From SW132 sp038150125 (lineage in GTDB: Bacteria > Bacteroidota > Rhodothermia > Balneolales > Balneolaceae), in assembly GCF_038150125.1 (NCBI RefSeq), contig NZ_JBBVMF010000006.1:259088-323087 (forward strand): DNA of 64,000 bases. Reading direction: 5' to 3'. The notes below the pieces were generated by a model that had not been told where the DNA came from, ran no database searches, and saw nothing but the letters and a program-made list of their open reading frames with translations. The position numbers and the translations under genes are program-made. Every line of letters starts with the position of its first letter. Position 1 is the stretch's first letter. Positions 9,062 to 18,206 of the stretch are shown in pieces.

Positions 9062-9904
9062 TTAATCTTCCTTTGAATAACGCAGTATGCTTGTAAAATC
9101 TTGAATATTTGTGAAAGTTTTAGAGTCATTGTCAAACCTTAAAATTGGAATTTCTTCTACTACTGTCTCATTTGTTATTTGAGGTACTACAAGTACCGGT
9201 GTTACAACTAAATTTTTCCCTCGCTCTTGTAAATATTTATTATACTCATTTGCAGTTGACTTAATTTTATACGTTGCATGGGTAATTGAGTGTTCATTTT
9301 TGTAATGTTTTATTTCTATTAAAAAGTGTCTCTCTCTGGACATTGCAATCGCATCAATTATTATAGTTCTTGAACCGGCATTAAGCTTAATGTGTTTAGA
9401 AAAATTTGAAGTGAGAAAAAGACTGAACTTTTTCGATTCCAATGCTTTCAGTACATTATTTTCAAAAGCATGCGCTTCTTCTATAAGCTTCCCTATTTTC
9501 CTTGTAGATTTATCTAATGGTGATTCTGGTTTATTATCATATGCACTTTCTATTTTTGTGACTTCTTCTTGAGCATCCTCAATATACTTTGCTTTTATTT
9601 CTTCATCAGATGCTTGACTTAGATACTGCCAGTATTCCTTTCGATTCCAAGCAAGAGCCGCTAACTTTTCAAGGAATTGCAATTCCGTAACTAGAGTCGC
9701 AACAATGAAAACCCCTATTGCATATATCCATGCATTATTAGCACCAAACATAATGGATAACACCATTAAACTACCAAGAAGCTTAACTGGAAGATCACGT
9801 TTGTGAAAGTATGAAAGAAGTAGAGTCATCAATAGAGCAACTACTGCATAAGCACCAGCAAGTATGGAGGATAATTCATTAAAATCCGTGAGAATATCAT
9901 TCAT
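9062..9904 (-). CDS. Membrane-anchored PD-(D/E)xK nuclease-like protein
   Basis: Unnamed 280-residue protein. The N-terminus has hydrophobic segments at about 12-31 and 40-72, likely three membrane helices. A charged helical linker follows (about 85-160). The C-terminal domain has a helix with acidic residues (E145, E148) and then D184 in TIIIDAIA and E197-I198-K199 in FLIEIKHYK, which is the D...ExK pattern of restriction-endonuclease-like folds, as in NERD or Mrr-type nucleases. Its start codon is 3 bp after the stop of the upstream gene, so the two are probably co-translated. Base composition is visibly more AT-rich than the surroundings, which suggests transfer. Nuclease fold: probable; defence role: inference only. 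Confidence 0.75.
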   Translation of the reverse strand: MNDILTDFNELSSILAGAYAVVALLMTLLLSYFHKRDLPVKLLGSLMVLSIMFGANNAWIYAIGVFIVATLVTELQFLEKLAALAWNRKEYWQYLSQASDEEIKAKYIEDAQEEVTKIESAYDNKPESPLDKSTRKIGKLIEEAHAFENNVLKALESKKFSLFLTSNFSKHIKLNAGSRTIIIDAIAMSRERHFLIEIKHYKNEHSITHATYKIKSTANEYNKYLQERGKNLVVTPVLVVPQITNETVVEEIPILRFDNDSKTFTNIQDFTSILRYSKED

Positions 9905-9907
9905 AAC

Positions 9908-10822
9908 TTACTCAAAAACTATATTTAATTGATCTGGAGGTGGAATATGCTCTTTAACTTCCGTTATTTCATGATCCGTTTTTAACCCGGTACCAGTTTT
10001 ATATTGCTTTGTTGTCATTTTCACACGCAAGATATCATCTCTTCGAAACGCCTCTCTATTGTCTTGGACATCATTAATAAAATTATCGTCTGAGATTGTA
10101 GCTGTAAAAGTATTATTACCATCAGACACACGCCATTTATTCCCTTCTTTAAAAGAAAGGCTCTCAATAGTTATAACCAATTCCTGTTCTTTTTCGAGCA
10201 ATAGTTCATCTGCTACGTCGGGTGGATCAAAATATGATGCAGTGTCGGTATCTATTCCATTTTCAATACTTCTTTTTGTTTTTTCATCATAAATAAGAAT
10301 TTCATCAGCTGAGCCGGTGAGTAGAGGTTTCTTAAACTCAGACAAATATTTCCTTGCCTTAATACTTTTTAACACATTCAGTTCATTCTCTGTAATTTCA
10401 ATGCTGTCCCCATCTTCAAGTATTAATACGACCTTCTTACCATCACTCAATTTAACTTTTTGGATCTTGCGGTTCTTGAGCCATTTGATAAGTTTAAAAA
10501 TCCCATATCCGCTACCACCTGCCAACCCAATTACCTCTTTGAGGTTGAGTAAAGCGGCTACTGCATCACCGCTGAAAAAATCTACAATCTGGGTTAATAT
10601 ATCGGCGTGTAAACCAAGCTCTACAATTATAGACCCTTCTGATGAAGCTTTAAATTTTAAATCAACCTTTACTCTCTTGCCATTTATTACTGAATTAGCT
10701 TGGTCTAAAAAATCAGAAAATGCAATTAAAGCAGGCGCAAGATCTTTAACCGTAAGTTCCTTATTCTCTGACTCTCCACCCGAAAACTCTATTTTAAAAT
10801 ACTGTTTTGCTGTTGATTTCAT
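9908..10822 (-). CDS. Uncharacterised protein, partner of the nuclease-like gene
   Basis: I do not recognise the family. From the ATG at 10822 it is 304 residues: an N-terminal mixed alpha/beta part (YFKIEFSGGESENKEL, then VDLKFKASSEGSIIVEL), a hydrophobic glycine-rich stretch around IGLAGGSGYGIFKLIKWL that could touch a membrane, a basic segment, and a C-terminal beta-rich domain (ELVITIESLSFKEGNKWRVSD) ending in acidic residues. An in-frame start at 10861 exists but adds 13 residues with no family-like feature. It is followed after 3 bp by the membrane nuclease-like gene and shares its AT-rich composition. It could be a sensor or regulator of that protein; this is inference from position alone. 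Confidence 0.7.
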   Translation of the reverse strand: MKSTAKQYFKIEFSGGESENKELTVKDLAPALIAFSDFLDQANSVINGKRVKVDLKFKASSEGSIIVELGLHADILTQIVDFFSGDAVAALLNLKEVIGLAGGSGYGIFKLIKWLKNRKIQKVKLSDGKKVVLILEDGDSIEITENELNVLKSIKARKYLSEFKKPLLTGSADEILIYDEKTKRSIENGIDTDTASYFDPPDVADELLLEKEQELVITIESLSFKEGNKWRVSDGNNTFTATISDDNFINDVQDNREAFRRDDILRVKMTTKQYKTGTGLKTDHEITEVKEHIPPPDQLNIVFE

Positions 10823-11009
10823 AGTTTGATTGTAGTCTTTCAAATTTTCACAAGCAAACAATTATATAATAAAATACTGTAAGGCAGCAGGACTTTTCTG
10901 ATTATAACCAAAATACTAACTATATGATCAGAGTGTACTTGAAAGAAGAGAGACTTTTGTGCTTATGTAGTCAGGCGGCAGCTCCAATGCGTACCACATC
11001 ATTCACCCT

Positions 11010-11738
11010 TTACCTCAACTCCACATGCAGATGATCAGCTGTACCCACATGCCGAATAGTTCGGAATCCCATCACTTCAAGCGAGCCGCGAAGAAGGGCA
11101 TTGCGGATAAATCCGCGGTCTATCGTTCGGATATCCACCGCGTGTACGTAGCCGTTCTCCTGGCGGTAGTGGAGTGAGGTTTGGTTGACGGGCAGCCGCA
11201 TCCGGCCATAATCTGCTTGCACCCGTTCAATGTCGGTAATCACGAGATCACTGTCAGCCAAGGTCATCGTGGAAACGGCAACACGTAGAATAGGGTGCAT
11301 TGACCGGTACACGTCTTGAACATCACCACTCTTGGCGTTCACGCTTGAAAGATAAAAGAGGGAAAAAAGACAGTACCCAAGTACCATTGTGCCGATGCCA
11401 ATTCCTCCGATTTTGATAAGCAGTTTCTTATTGGACACTTTAAAAGAAACCAGCAGCAGATAAAGGCATAAAAGCAAGATGGTTGCCAGAATGCCGCCGG
11501 TCAGGGATGTCGAAGCTCCAAGTCCGTAGTTCAGGTTGAGGTAAACTGAAAAGCGTATCAGCAGAAAGAATGGGAAGATGACGAGGCAGAGAATTGCACT
11601 CACTGCAAGAGAAAGCCGTATAGTCCACTGTTTCCAGGTACGTCCGGGTTTTGGCGGGGCGTCAATACTGGCAGATCTGCCTGACCCTTTATGCAGGTTC
11701 AGCAGCCATTTGATATCTTTTTCAGTGTACTTCTCCAT
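11010..11738 (-). CDS. Membrane protein with M15-like peptidase-type C-terminus
   Basis: A 242-residue protein with a short soluble N-terminus, three to four membrane helices (about residues 38-65, 78-98 and 107-130) and a C-terminal extracytoplasmic domain. That domain has TSLHYRQENGYVHAVDIRT (H190, H199, D202) and ends with TADHLHVELR (H236, H238). A His...Asp and a final H-x-H are the zinc ligands of M15 (D-Ala-D-Ala carboxypeptidase-like) enzymes, so it may act on cell-wall peptides. The spacing between the first His and Asp is longer than in the classic motif, so activity is uncertain. The gene starts 40 bp beyond the first arm of the inverted-end array. Confidence 0.65.
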   Translation of the reverse strand: MEKYTEKDIKWLLNLHKGSGRSASIDAPPKPGRTWKQWTIRLSLAVSAILCLVIFPFFLLIRFSVYLNLNYGLGASTSLTGGILATILLLCLYLLLVSFKVSNKKLLIKIGGIGIGTMVLGYCLFSLFYLSSVNAKSGDVQDVYRSMHPILRVAVSTMTLADSDLVITDIERVQADYGRMRLPVNQTSLHYRQENGYVHAVDIRTIDRGFIRNALLRGSLEVMGFRTIRHVGTADHLHVELR

Positions 11739-11777
11739 GCTACCTGAAACGAAAAAGGAGCCTCACTGTTTCACAGA

Positions 11778-12211
11778 AAACATGGAATGTCTGATCAAGC
11801 CGAGTCACTAAATGCTGATGAGATTTTTGATAGGCAAAGTAACATGGCGATGCTGAGAGACATGCCATGTTTATTAAGGTCTCGAAACCGAAACATAGCA
11901 TGTCTCTTGCCGATGCGGGGCGCCTGTTCGATGAGAAGCTTCGTGGAGGTAGCGGGGTAGGTTCCATTGCGAGACATGCCATGTTAAGTGTGGGCATGGA
12001 AAAACATAGCATGTCTCTTGCCAGTACGGTGCGCCTGTCTGTTGAAGGGCTTTTTGGAGGCAGAGAGCTATGGTCGTTCGCGAGACATGCCATGTTTGGT
12101 GACGGCTCGAAACAAAAACATAGTATGTCTGATTTGGATGACAATTAAGTCATGGATTGCAAACACGTTTAGGAGTATTCTCGTGGTTCGTAGTGAAGAC
12201 ATGCCATGTTT
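11778..12211. repeat. Tandem array of four ~95-bp elements with inverted ends
   Basis: Four units at 11778-11872, 11891-11986, 12002-12097 and 12116-12211. Each starts with an arm like AAACATAGCATGTCT and ends with AGACATGCCATGTTT, its near reverse complement, separated by 65-66 bp. Units are 15-18 bp apart, giving a period of 111-114 bp. Each arm is itself nearly palindromic (ACATG-C-CATGT). The interiors of units 2 and 3 are clearly related; those of units 1 and 4 are not. From the end of unit 1 on, the steps are multiples of three, so frames stay open on both strands (plus-strand repeats RHAMF and KHSMS), but I see no start signal and favour a noncoding repeat. Another copy lies at 2902-2998. 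Confidence 0.8.
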
Positions 12212-12222
12212 GATGCATCAAA

Positions 12223-12489
12223 TCACTCAGGTCTATTCACAGGGGCCTCGCCGTTCTCCATCTCCATATAAATGCGTTGCTTTACGGCATCACCCACATA
12301 GCTGATGCCAGCGTTGATCGACACCAGCCCAAACAGGCCAATCCAAAACCATAGGGCAGCGTGACCAAGATCGAACTCCGCCGGGCTGTTGCTTTTGATG
12401 ATGATCGCTTCACCGATAAAATTGATGCCGAGTCCAACAAGCGTAACTCCGATGACAGAGTGCCGCCACCATTTCTTTTTATAATCCAT
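12223..12489 (-). CDS. Small two-helix membrane protein
   Basis: An 88-residue protein with a basic start (MDYKKKWWRHS), two hydrophobic helices (about residues 12-31 and 44-66) and a charged, hydrophilic tail. No family recognised. Codon use looks like that of its neighbours, and the frame is not explained by a gene on the other strand. Its stop codon is 12 bp from the last arm of the inverted-end array, so that array separates it from the M15-like membrane gene on the same strand. Confidence 0.7.
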   Translation of the reverse strand: MDYKKKWWRHSVIGVTLVGLGINFIGEAIIIKSNSPAEFDLGHAALWFWIGLFGLVSINAGISYVGDAVKQRIYMEMENGEAPVNRPE

Positions 12490-12728
12490 GTTTCTGAATT
12501 TTTATTTGTGGAATTATTAAAGCAATGCTTTACAACGATTTTGAAACTTTTAGGAGAAAATGTAATTAAAAAAGGTGGTTCAGGGTTCCCTCCTCGCCTG
12601 TAACCTGTACTTGCGGGTTCATGGTGTATTGGTTTATAAATGAAGATAATGTCTGATATCCGTATTTATCTTCAGTTTGTAAAGAACAAGTTATGCGGAT
12701 ATTTTTAAAAACACGATTAAAGTGTTCT

Positions 12729-12803
12729 GCCCGTTGTCATTATAATTATTGTTCTCTTGACAGGAACAATACAATAATTTTTTACAATACATAAAAAACG
12801 GGC
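12729..12803. promoter_or_regulatory. Nested inverted repeats upstream of the MBG-repeat gene
   Basis: In the 336-bp leader between 12490 and 12825, GCCCGTT (12729-12735) can pair with AACGGGC (12797-12803), enclosing TATTGTTC (12747-12754) and GAACAATA (12764-12771). It may be an operator or a leader hairpin for the large surface-protein gene. The rest of the stretch shows nothing recognisable. Confidence 0.35.
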
Positions 12804-12852
12804 GCACCCATTTCAGTTACTTTGATTGTATATGCAGTTAATTAATAAAAAG

Positions 12853-15800
12853 ATGAGTCTACGTAGACGTACTTCTTTTCTTTTAATTCTGGCTTTTTAC
12901 AGTTTAATGATCTCTCCTGAACTTTCCCGTTCTGCAGAGAATCTGTCTGCTGTGATGTATCTGTCTGAAAGCTCAGAATCCGGCGAAAGCACCACAAATA
13001 AATCACTCCTGGATAAAAGATACGGAGATGAACCATTTGAACTCGGCCAGGAACGCACGTCCGATGGGTTGCTCATTAGCTATACAACTGAAGATCCGGA
13101 TTTGCTTGCTATTGATGGGAATATCGCAACGATCAGGGGAGCTGGAACTACAGTGGTGACGGCAGCGACTGACGAAACTGTTGATGAACAAACAGAACAG
13201 GTCGTAACGATACAACCCTCAGTGCTTGAGATCAATGCAGATGGAAATCAAGCCAAAATTTATGGGGAATCCGACCCTCAGCTCACCTATTCAGCAGAAG
13301 GATTTGTGTACGATGATGACTATGATTTGATCACCGGCTCGTTAAGCCGTGAGGCAGGTGAAGATACGGGTGAATATGACATTACCCGTGGTGATTTGTC
13401 AGCAGGCGGAAATTATTCAATACAATTCAGACCGGCTGATTTTGAAATTCAAAAGCGTGAGCTGGATGTTACGGTTGAACGCCGGCTATCTAAAACCTAC
13501 GGAGAGCCGGACCCGTACCTGGCCTATAGTGTATCCAATTTTGCGGAAGGTGACGATAAATCCATTCTTTCAGGGGAGCTTTCGCGTGAGGCCGGAGAAG
13601 ATGCAGGTGTATATGCAATTTTAGCGGAAGGTCTTGATGCCGGCTCAAACTATAACATCAGATTTCAACCGGCTGAGTTAACAATTCTGCAACGATCGCT
13701 TATGCTGGACACTTTCACAGCAGAAGACAAAATATACGACGGATCACCAAATGCGAGGGATGCCAACTTCCGGGATAACCGGCTTTCAGGGGATGACCTG
13801 GAGTTCAGCTACACTGCGCAGTTTGAGAATCCGGATGCAGAAACAAACAAAACTGTCATTTTCAGCGATATTGAAATATCGGGCGGATCTGACCGGCAAA
13901 ACTACATTTTGAATAGCACCAAAGGGGCTGCACAAGCTACAATTTTTCCCCGTCCGGTAACTGTTCAGGCCCTTCCCGTTGAGATGACATACGGCGATGA
14001 AGAGCCGGCCCTGAAGTACAGAATCAGTGAAGGCTCGATTGCGGAAGGCGATCGTCTTGACGGGCAGTTAACCCGAACCGGATCACAGGGTGCAGGGGAA
14101 TATGAAATTCAGCAGGGATCTCTGACTGCCGGCGGGAATTATGATATTTCGTTTGAACCGGCGGAGTTTAGCATTACACCGCGAACGCTTCAGGTGGTTG
14201 TGGATGGCGGTCAATCCAAAATTTATGGCGAAGCTGACCCTGAGTTGACATTTGAAGCGCGAAATTTTGCCCCGGGTGAGGATATAGAAATCCTCAGCGG
14301 TTCAATCAGCAGAGGGAATGAGGAAGATGTGGGCAGCTACCCGATAAAGCAGAATACACTGAGCGCAGGAAGAAATTATGAAATTGAATTTTCATCAGCC
14401 GAATTTGAAATCAAACCAAAAGAACTGCTGGTGGAAGTGATTCCTCATCAAACGAAGTTATATGGAAGCGGCGATCCGGAAATTCGGTTCAGGGCAACCG
14501 GCTTTGCTTTTAACGATAGTGAAACTTTGTTGACGGGATCACCAAGTCGGAAATCAGGAGAAGATGTTGGATTCTATTACATTCAGAAAGGGTCTTTGGA
14601 TGCAGGCACAAATTACAAAATAAAATTTGAACCGGTCGAATTTGAGATCATGCCCCGCCCACTCATGCTGACCAATTTTAAGGCCGGTGACAAAACTTAT
14701 GACGGCACCTCGGATGTGTCAGGCACCGATTTCCAGGATAACCGGGTAGACGGCGACAAACTGGAGTTCGACTATCACGCGGCATTTGAGAGATCGGATG
14801 CCGGCCAGGACCTGTTGGTCCATTTCACCGACATTGACATTGCAGGGGGAGAGGATCAAAATAATTACAAGTTACAAACAACAAGCTGGTCTGTCCTGGC
14901 TGATATCAAACCACGAAAATTAACGGTAGCTGCGCGTCCGGTTGAAATTGTGTATGGTGATGAGGAGCCAGAAGAGCTGGAATACAAAGTCACAAATGGA
15001 TCGCTGCTCGAAGACGATGAATTTCGGGGAGTGCTTCAGCGCACCGGTACTGAAAATGCCGGAAAATATGAGATCCGCCAGGGTACTCTCACAGCCGGGG
15101 AGAACTATAAAATCAAATTTAAGCCGGCAGCGTATCTTGTCAAACCAAAAGAGCTGACCGTAACCGCAAATGGAGAGCTCTGGAAGTTTGAAGGAGAAAA
15201 CGACCCGGAAGTTCCATACAAGGCAGTCGGATTTGAGTATGGGGATGACAGAACAATTATTGACGGATCCCTGGAACGGGAACAGGGCGAGACTCATGGT
15301 GAATACACCATTTTGAGAGGAACGCTGGATGCGGGGCCGAATTACAACATCCTGATGGAAAACGCGGTTTTTTCAATCTTCCGGACACCGCCGGTAGCCG
15401 TTCAGCAGTCACCGGTTCCGGATGAGACAAGAATTGAGACCGACGCACCGATAACGGTTCAATTTGACCACTCCATTCTCCTTGCCAACGCCGATCTGAT
15501 ATCTGTGACCGATCCGGAAAGCCGGGGCATTGAATTTAGGGTTGAAGCGGAAGGAGATCATTTGAGGCTTATCCATGACGGGTTGAATAATCACACCACA
15601 TATACTGTGACCATTAGGGATGAAGCCCTGGTGAACCTGGATGGAATACCCAGTGAAGAGATATTATGGCAGTTCACAACTGTAATGCCGCCACCGGTGG
15701 TAGACACACACTCCCCTTCTGACGGAGCTGTTGGGGTTGGGTTTACTCGGCCTCCGGTCGCTTCGTTCACACAGAAAGTGAATGCCGGAAACCTGGCCGG

Positions 15801-17907
15801 CATCACCATAACCAGGCAGGATGATGGTTCGGTACATGATGTTGAAGCCGCACTGAAGGATAATCAGCTTATCATTGAACATGGCCAGTTCGAACAATTT
15901 GCAGATTACCGGGTTTCCATTCCCGCAAATGCGGTTCGTAATGCCGATGACGTGGGCAATACTACCTATTCCTGGACATTTACAACGATCTGGGCGCAGC
16001 CGGAGCAAGTTGCGCTTCAGCTGCCAATCGACAGCAAAGGTTCGGTTGAACTTCAGCCTACTTTGGAGTGGAAACCCGCCCTGCACGCCGAGAGCTACCA
16101 GGTACAGGTAAGCAGTGACATAGAGTTCACTCAAGCAATTGCTGATTCCGAAGTCCAGGACGGGTTAAGCTATGAGCTGCCAGAAACACTGGACTATAAT
16201 CAGCGCTACTTCTGGCGTATAATGGCAAAAAACAGCACGAGCCGTTCAGAATGGTCGGATGAGCGGTCTTTCATAACAATTGCAGAAACACCAGATGTTG
16301 TTTTTCCCATAGCTGATGCCAGTCAGGTCAGCATCGCTCCCTTACTTGAATGGAGCTCTGCCTACAACACAACATTCAGGATCCAGCTTTCACAGTCAGG
16401 TGATTTTTCAGCTCCTGTGATTGACAAATTAACAAACGACACATCGTTACAGTTGACAGGTTTGGAGGACGACGAACTATATTATTGGCGAGTAAGAGTC
16501 GAAAATGAAAGAACAAAGAGCGATTGGAATCTAGTATCTGCGTTCAGTACAAGGCCGGCTCCTCAAATAGCAGGTGAAACCGACGTTTTACGTGAACAAA
16601 TTGAATTTGGGAAATCCACTGTAAAAGCTAAGAACGATCTTTCGGATCGGGAATATCGTCTTGTGGGCCTGCCTGGTGGGGATCAGTATTCGGTGAGTGA
16701 TCTTTTTGAGGGAAATTATGGAACCGACTGGAAGGCATTTCGGAAAGTTGGTACTGATGATGTATACCGGGAGTACAGCCAAAGCGACAAAAATTTCACT
16801 TTTTCTTCAGGTGGTGGATTCTGGGTATCCGGAACAAATACCCTGAACATTGAACTGCCCGTAGCCGGTGTAGAAACCAATGAAAATGACGCTTACACTG
16901 TTCCGTTACATCCGGGCTGGAATATAATTTCAAATCCACATACAAAGAACGTTAGTTGGCGTGATGTTCGGGTAATGAATGGTATTCACGGTGAAGTCTA
17001 TAGCTACAATGGACACTTTGCGGAAGCGGATACTCTGCACTCAGTTTATGGATATTACTATTATAATCCACCGGAGACCGCCCTCGACGCCCTCGAGATT
17101 CCCTACTCCGGTATGGAGAACCGGCGGAAAATAGATAACAAGGGTGAGCTCTTGAATGCGGCATCCCTGGGCACACAGCCGACAGTAAAGCTTCATGCCG
17201 AATTTAATGAAGAGAAGAGATTAGCTAATGAACTGCTTTTCCCGGGTCTCGCTGAAAATCATTCGGATTTTGAGGAAGACGTAAACCGTTTAAAAAAGTA
17301 TCATCCGCCCATGGCGATGAGTCGTACCGGAATGATGTTGATAAAGCCTGAATACGAAAACAGCAAAGGTATGATAAGAGATGTTTCAGAATACAATCGC
17401 CAGGGGAGTGAGTATCATCTTCACATGAAAGCAGATAAAGGGTCCGTTTTTACATGGCGTGCTGAAATCGCTGATATGCCGGAAAATACCAGCCTGTTGC
17501 TCGTAAATGAAGAAAGTGATCAATCGTGGATGTTGCGACATGGAGAGACTGTGGAAGCGGTCATGGAGAAACCAGAAATGATCTATACGCTATTTGTGGG
17601 CGATAAATACTGGCTGGAACAAAAGGAACGGGAGTATTTGCCGCAAGATTTTGCACTGTTTCCCAACTACCCTAACCCGTTTAATGCAGCGACCACTATC
17701 CGGTACTCACTGCCGGAAAAGCAGAATGTTCGTCTTGAAATCTATGATGTAATCGGCCGGCGTGTGCAGGTGTTGATCAATGACGAACAGCCTGCAGGCT
17801 GGTATACGATGCGGTTTGATGCGAGCAGGCTGGCTAGTGGTGTTTATATCTATCAAATGACCACCGAGAACAACGTGACTTCCCGCAAAATGACGATTGT
17901 AAAATAA
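12853..17907 (+). CDS. Giant MBG/YDG-repeat surface protein with T9SS sorting domain
   Basis: About 1684 residues. The ATG at 12853 gives a clean signal peptide (basic MSLRRRT, then a hydrophobic stretch); ATG 12832 is an alternative. After a short N-terminal part come nine beta domains of about 78-86 residues: seven MBG-type (motif such as KIYGESDPQLTY, ending in AGxNYxIxF) and two YDG-type (DKIYDGSPN, DKTYDGTSD). Two SbsA/Big_5-type Ig-like domains, two fibronectin-like domains and a GWNIISNP region follow. The C-terminus has the sorting module (FPNYPNPFNAATTIRYSLP ... RKMTIVK) for type IX secretion. It is likely an extended adhesin or cell-surface fibre; ligand unknown. It stands alone in its strand block. 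Confidence 0.88.
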   Translation: MSLRRRTSFLLILAFYSLMISPELSRSAENLSAVMYLSESSESGESTTNKSLLDKRYGDEPFELGQERTSDGLLISYTTEDPDLLAIDGNIATIRGAGTTVVTAATDETVDEQTEQVVTIQPSVLEINADGNQAKIYGESDPQLTYSAEGFVYDDDYDLITGSLSREAGEDTGEYDITRGDLSAGGNYSIQFRPADFEIQKRELDVTVERRLSKTYGEPDPYLAYSVSNFAEGDDKSILSGELSREAGEDAGVYAILAEGLDAGSNYNIRFQPAELTILQRSLMLDTFTAEDKIYDGSPNARDANFRDNRLSGDDLEFSYTAQFENPDAETNKTVIFSDIEISGGSDRQNYILNSTKGAAQATIFPRPVTVQALPVEMTYGDEEPALKYRISEGSIAEGDRLDGQLTRTGSQGAGEYEIQQGSLTAGGNYDISFEPAEFSITPRTLQVVVDGGQSKIYGEADPELTFEARNFAPGEDIEILSGSISRGNEEDVGSYPIKQNTLSAGRNYEIEFSSAEFEIKPKELLVEVIPHQTKLYGSGDPEIRFRATGFAFNDSETLLTGSPSRKSGEDVGFYYIQKGSLDAGTNYKIKFEPVEFEIMPRPLMLTNFKAGDKTYDGTSDVSGTDFQDNRVDGDKLEFDYHAAFERSDAGQDLLVHFTDIDIAGGEDQNNYKLQTTSWSVLADIKPRKLTVAARPVEIVYGDEEPEELEYKVTNGSLLEDDEFRGVLQRTGTENAGKYEIRQGTLTAGENYKIKFKPAAYLVKPKELTVTANGELWKFEGENDPEVPYKAVGFEYGDDRTIIDGSLEREQGETHGEYTILRGTLDAGPNYNILMENAVFSIFRTPPVAVQQSPVPDETRIETDAPITVQFDHSILLANADLISVTDPESRGIEFRVEAEGDHLRLIHDGLNNHTTYTVTIRDEALVNLDGIPSEEILWQFTTVMPPPVVDTHSPSDGAVGVGFTRPPVASFTQKVNAGNLAGITITRQDDGSVHDVEAALKDNQLIIEHGQFEQFADYRVSIPANAVRNADDVGNTTYSWTFTTIWAQPEQVALQLPIDSKGSVELQPTLEWKPALHAESYQVQVSSDIEFTQAIADSEVQDGLSYELPETLDYNQRYFWRIMAKNSTSRSEWSDERSFITIAETPDVVFPIADASQVSIAPLLEWSSAYNTTFRIQLSQSGDFSAPVIDKLTNDTSLQLTGLEDDELYYWRVRVENERTKSDWNLVSAFSTRPAPQIAGETDVLREQIEFGKSTVKAKNDLSDREYRLVGLPGGDQYSVSDLFEGNYGTDWKAFRKVGTDDVYREYSQSDKNFTFSSGGGFWVSGTNTLNIELPVAGVETNENDAYTVPLHPGWNIISNPHTKNVSWRDVRVMNGIHGEVYSYNGHFAEADTLHSVYGYYYYNPPETALDALEIPYSGMENRRKIDNKGELLNAASLGTQPTVKLHAEFNEEKRLANELLFPGLAENHSDFEEDVNRLKKYHPPMAMSRTGMMLIKPEYENSKGMIRDVSEYNRQGSEYHLHMKADKGSVFTWRAEIADMPENTSLLLVNEESDQSWMLRHGETVEAVMEKPEMIYTLFVGDKYWLEQKEREYLPQDFALFPNYPNPFNAATTIRYSLPEKQNVRLEIYDVIGRRVQVLINDEQPAGWYTMRFDASRLASGVYIYQMTTENNVTSRKMTIVK

Positions 17908-17912
17908 ACAGA

Positions 17913-17960
17913 CCCTCCCCCTCCGTACTGAGCCCTGGCGGTACTTGATAGGGAGGGGAG
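17913..17960. terminator. GC-rich hairpin downstream of the surface-protein gene
   Basis: CCCTCCCC near 17913-17920 can pair with GGGGAGGG-like sequence at 17951-17959, and an inner GTAC pair is enclosed. It begins just after the stop codon and could end transcription, though no long T-run follows. The remaining sequence to 18206 shows nothing else I can name. Confidence 0.4.
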
Positions 17961-18206
17961 CTTTGAAATAAATTCATAGTCTATTAAAAGGAAAAAAGAA
18001 ATACATTGTGTAGCCCATTTTTTAATGAGATCAGGAGACCGTCATAACAGGCACATTTTAGCGGCAGCCAAAATAGATGAGATAAGAATACTTTTTCTGA
18101 TTTCTGCTCATGAAGACCAGTCTTTAAAAAGATAATCAATCATATCGGTATCTAACCGTAGTTTTGGCTGTATGCAGTTAGCGCTGCTGGTTATACTCAA
18201 CAGTAA

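Noticed and set aside
11740..12144. Minus-strand 134-residue protein over the repeat array
   Set aside because: Open on both strands because repeat steps are multiples of three; no family, no start signal.
11778..12211. CRISPR array
   Set aside because: Repeats are inverted arm pairs that vary in sequence, cores 2 and 3 are related to each other, and there are no cas genes nearby.
11778..12211. Integron attC cassette array
   Set aside because: No GTTRRRY core pairs, no cassette genes between units and no integrase in the window.
14920..16134. Several minus-strand frames inside the MBG/YDG gene
   Set aside because: Shadows of the long plus-strand coding frame, with no family features.
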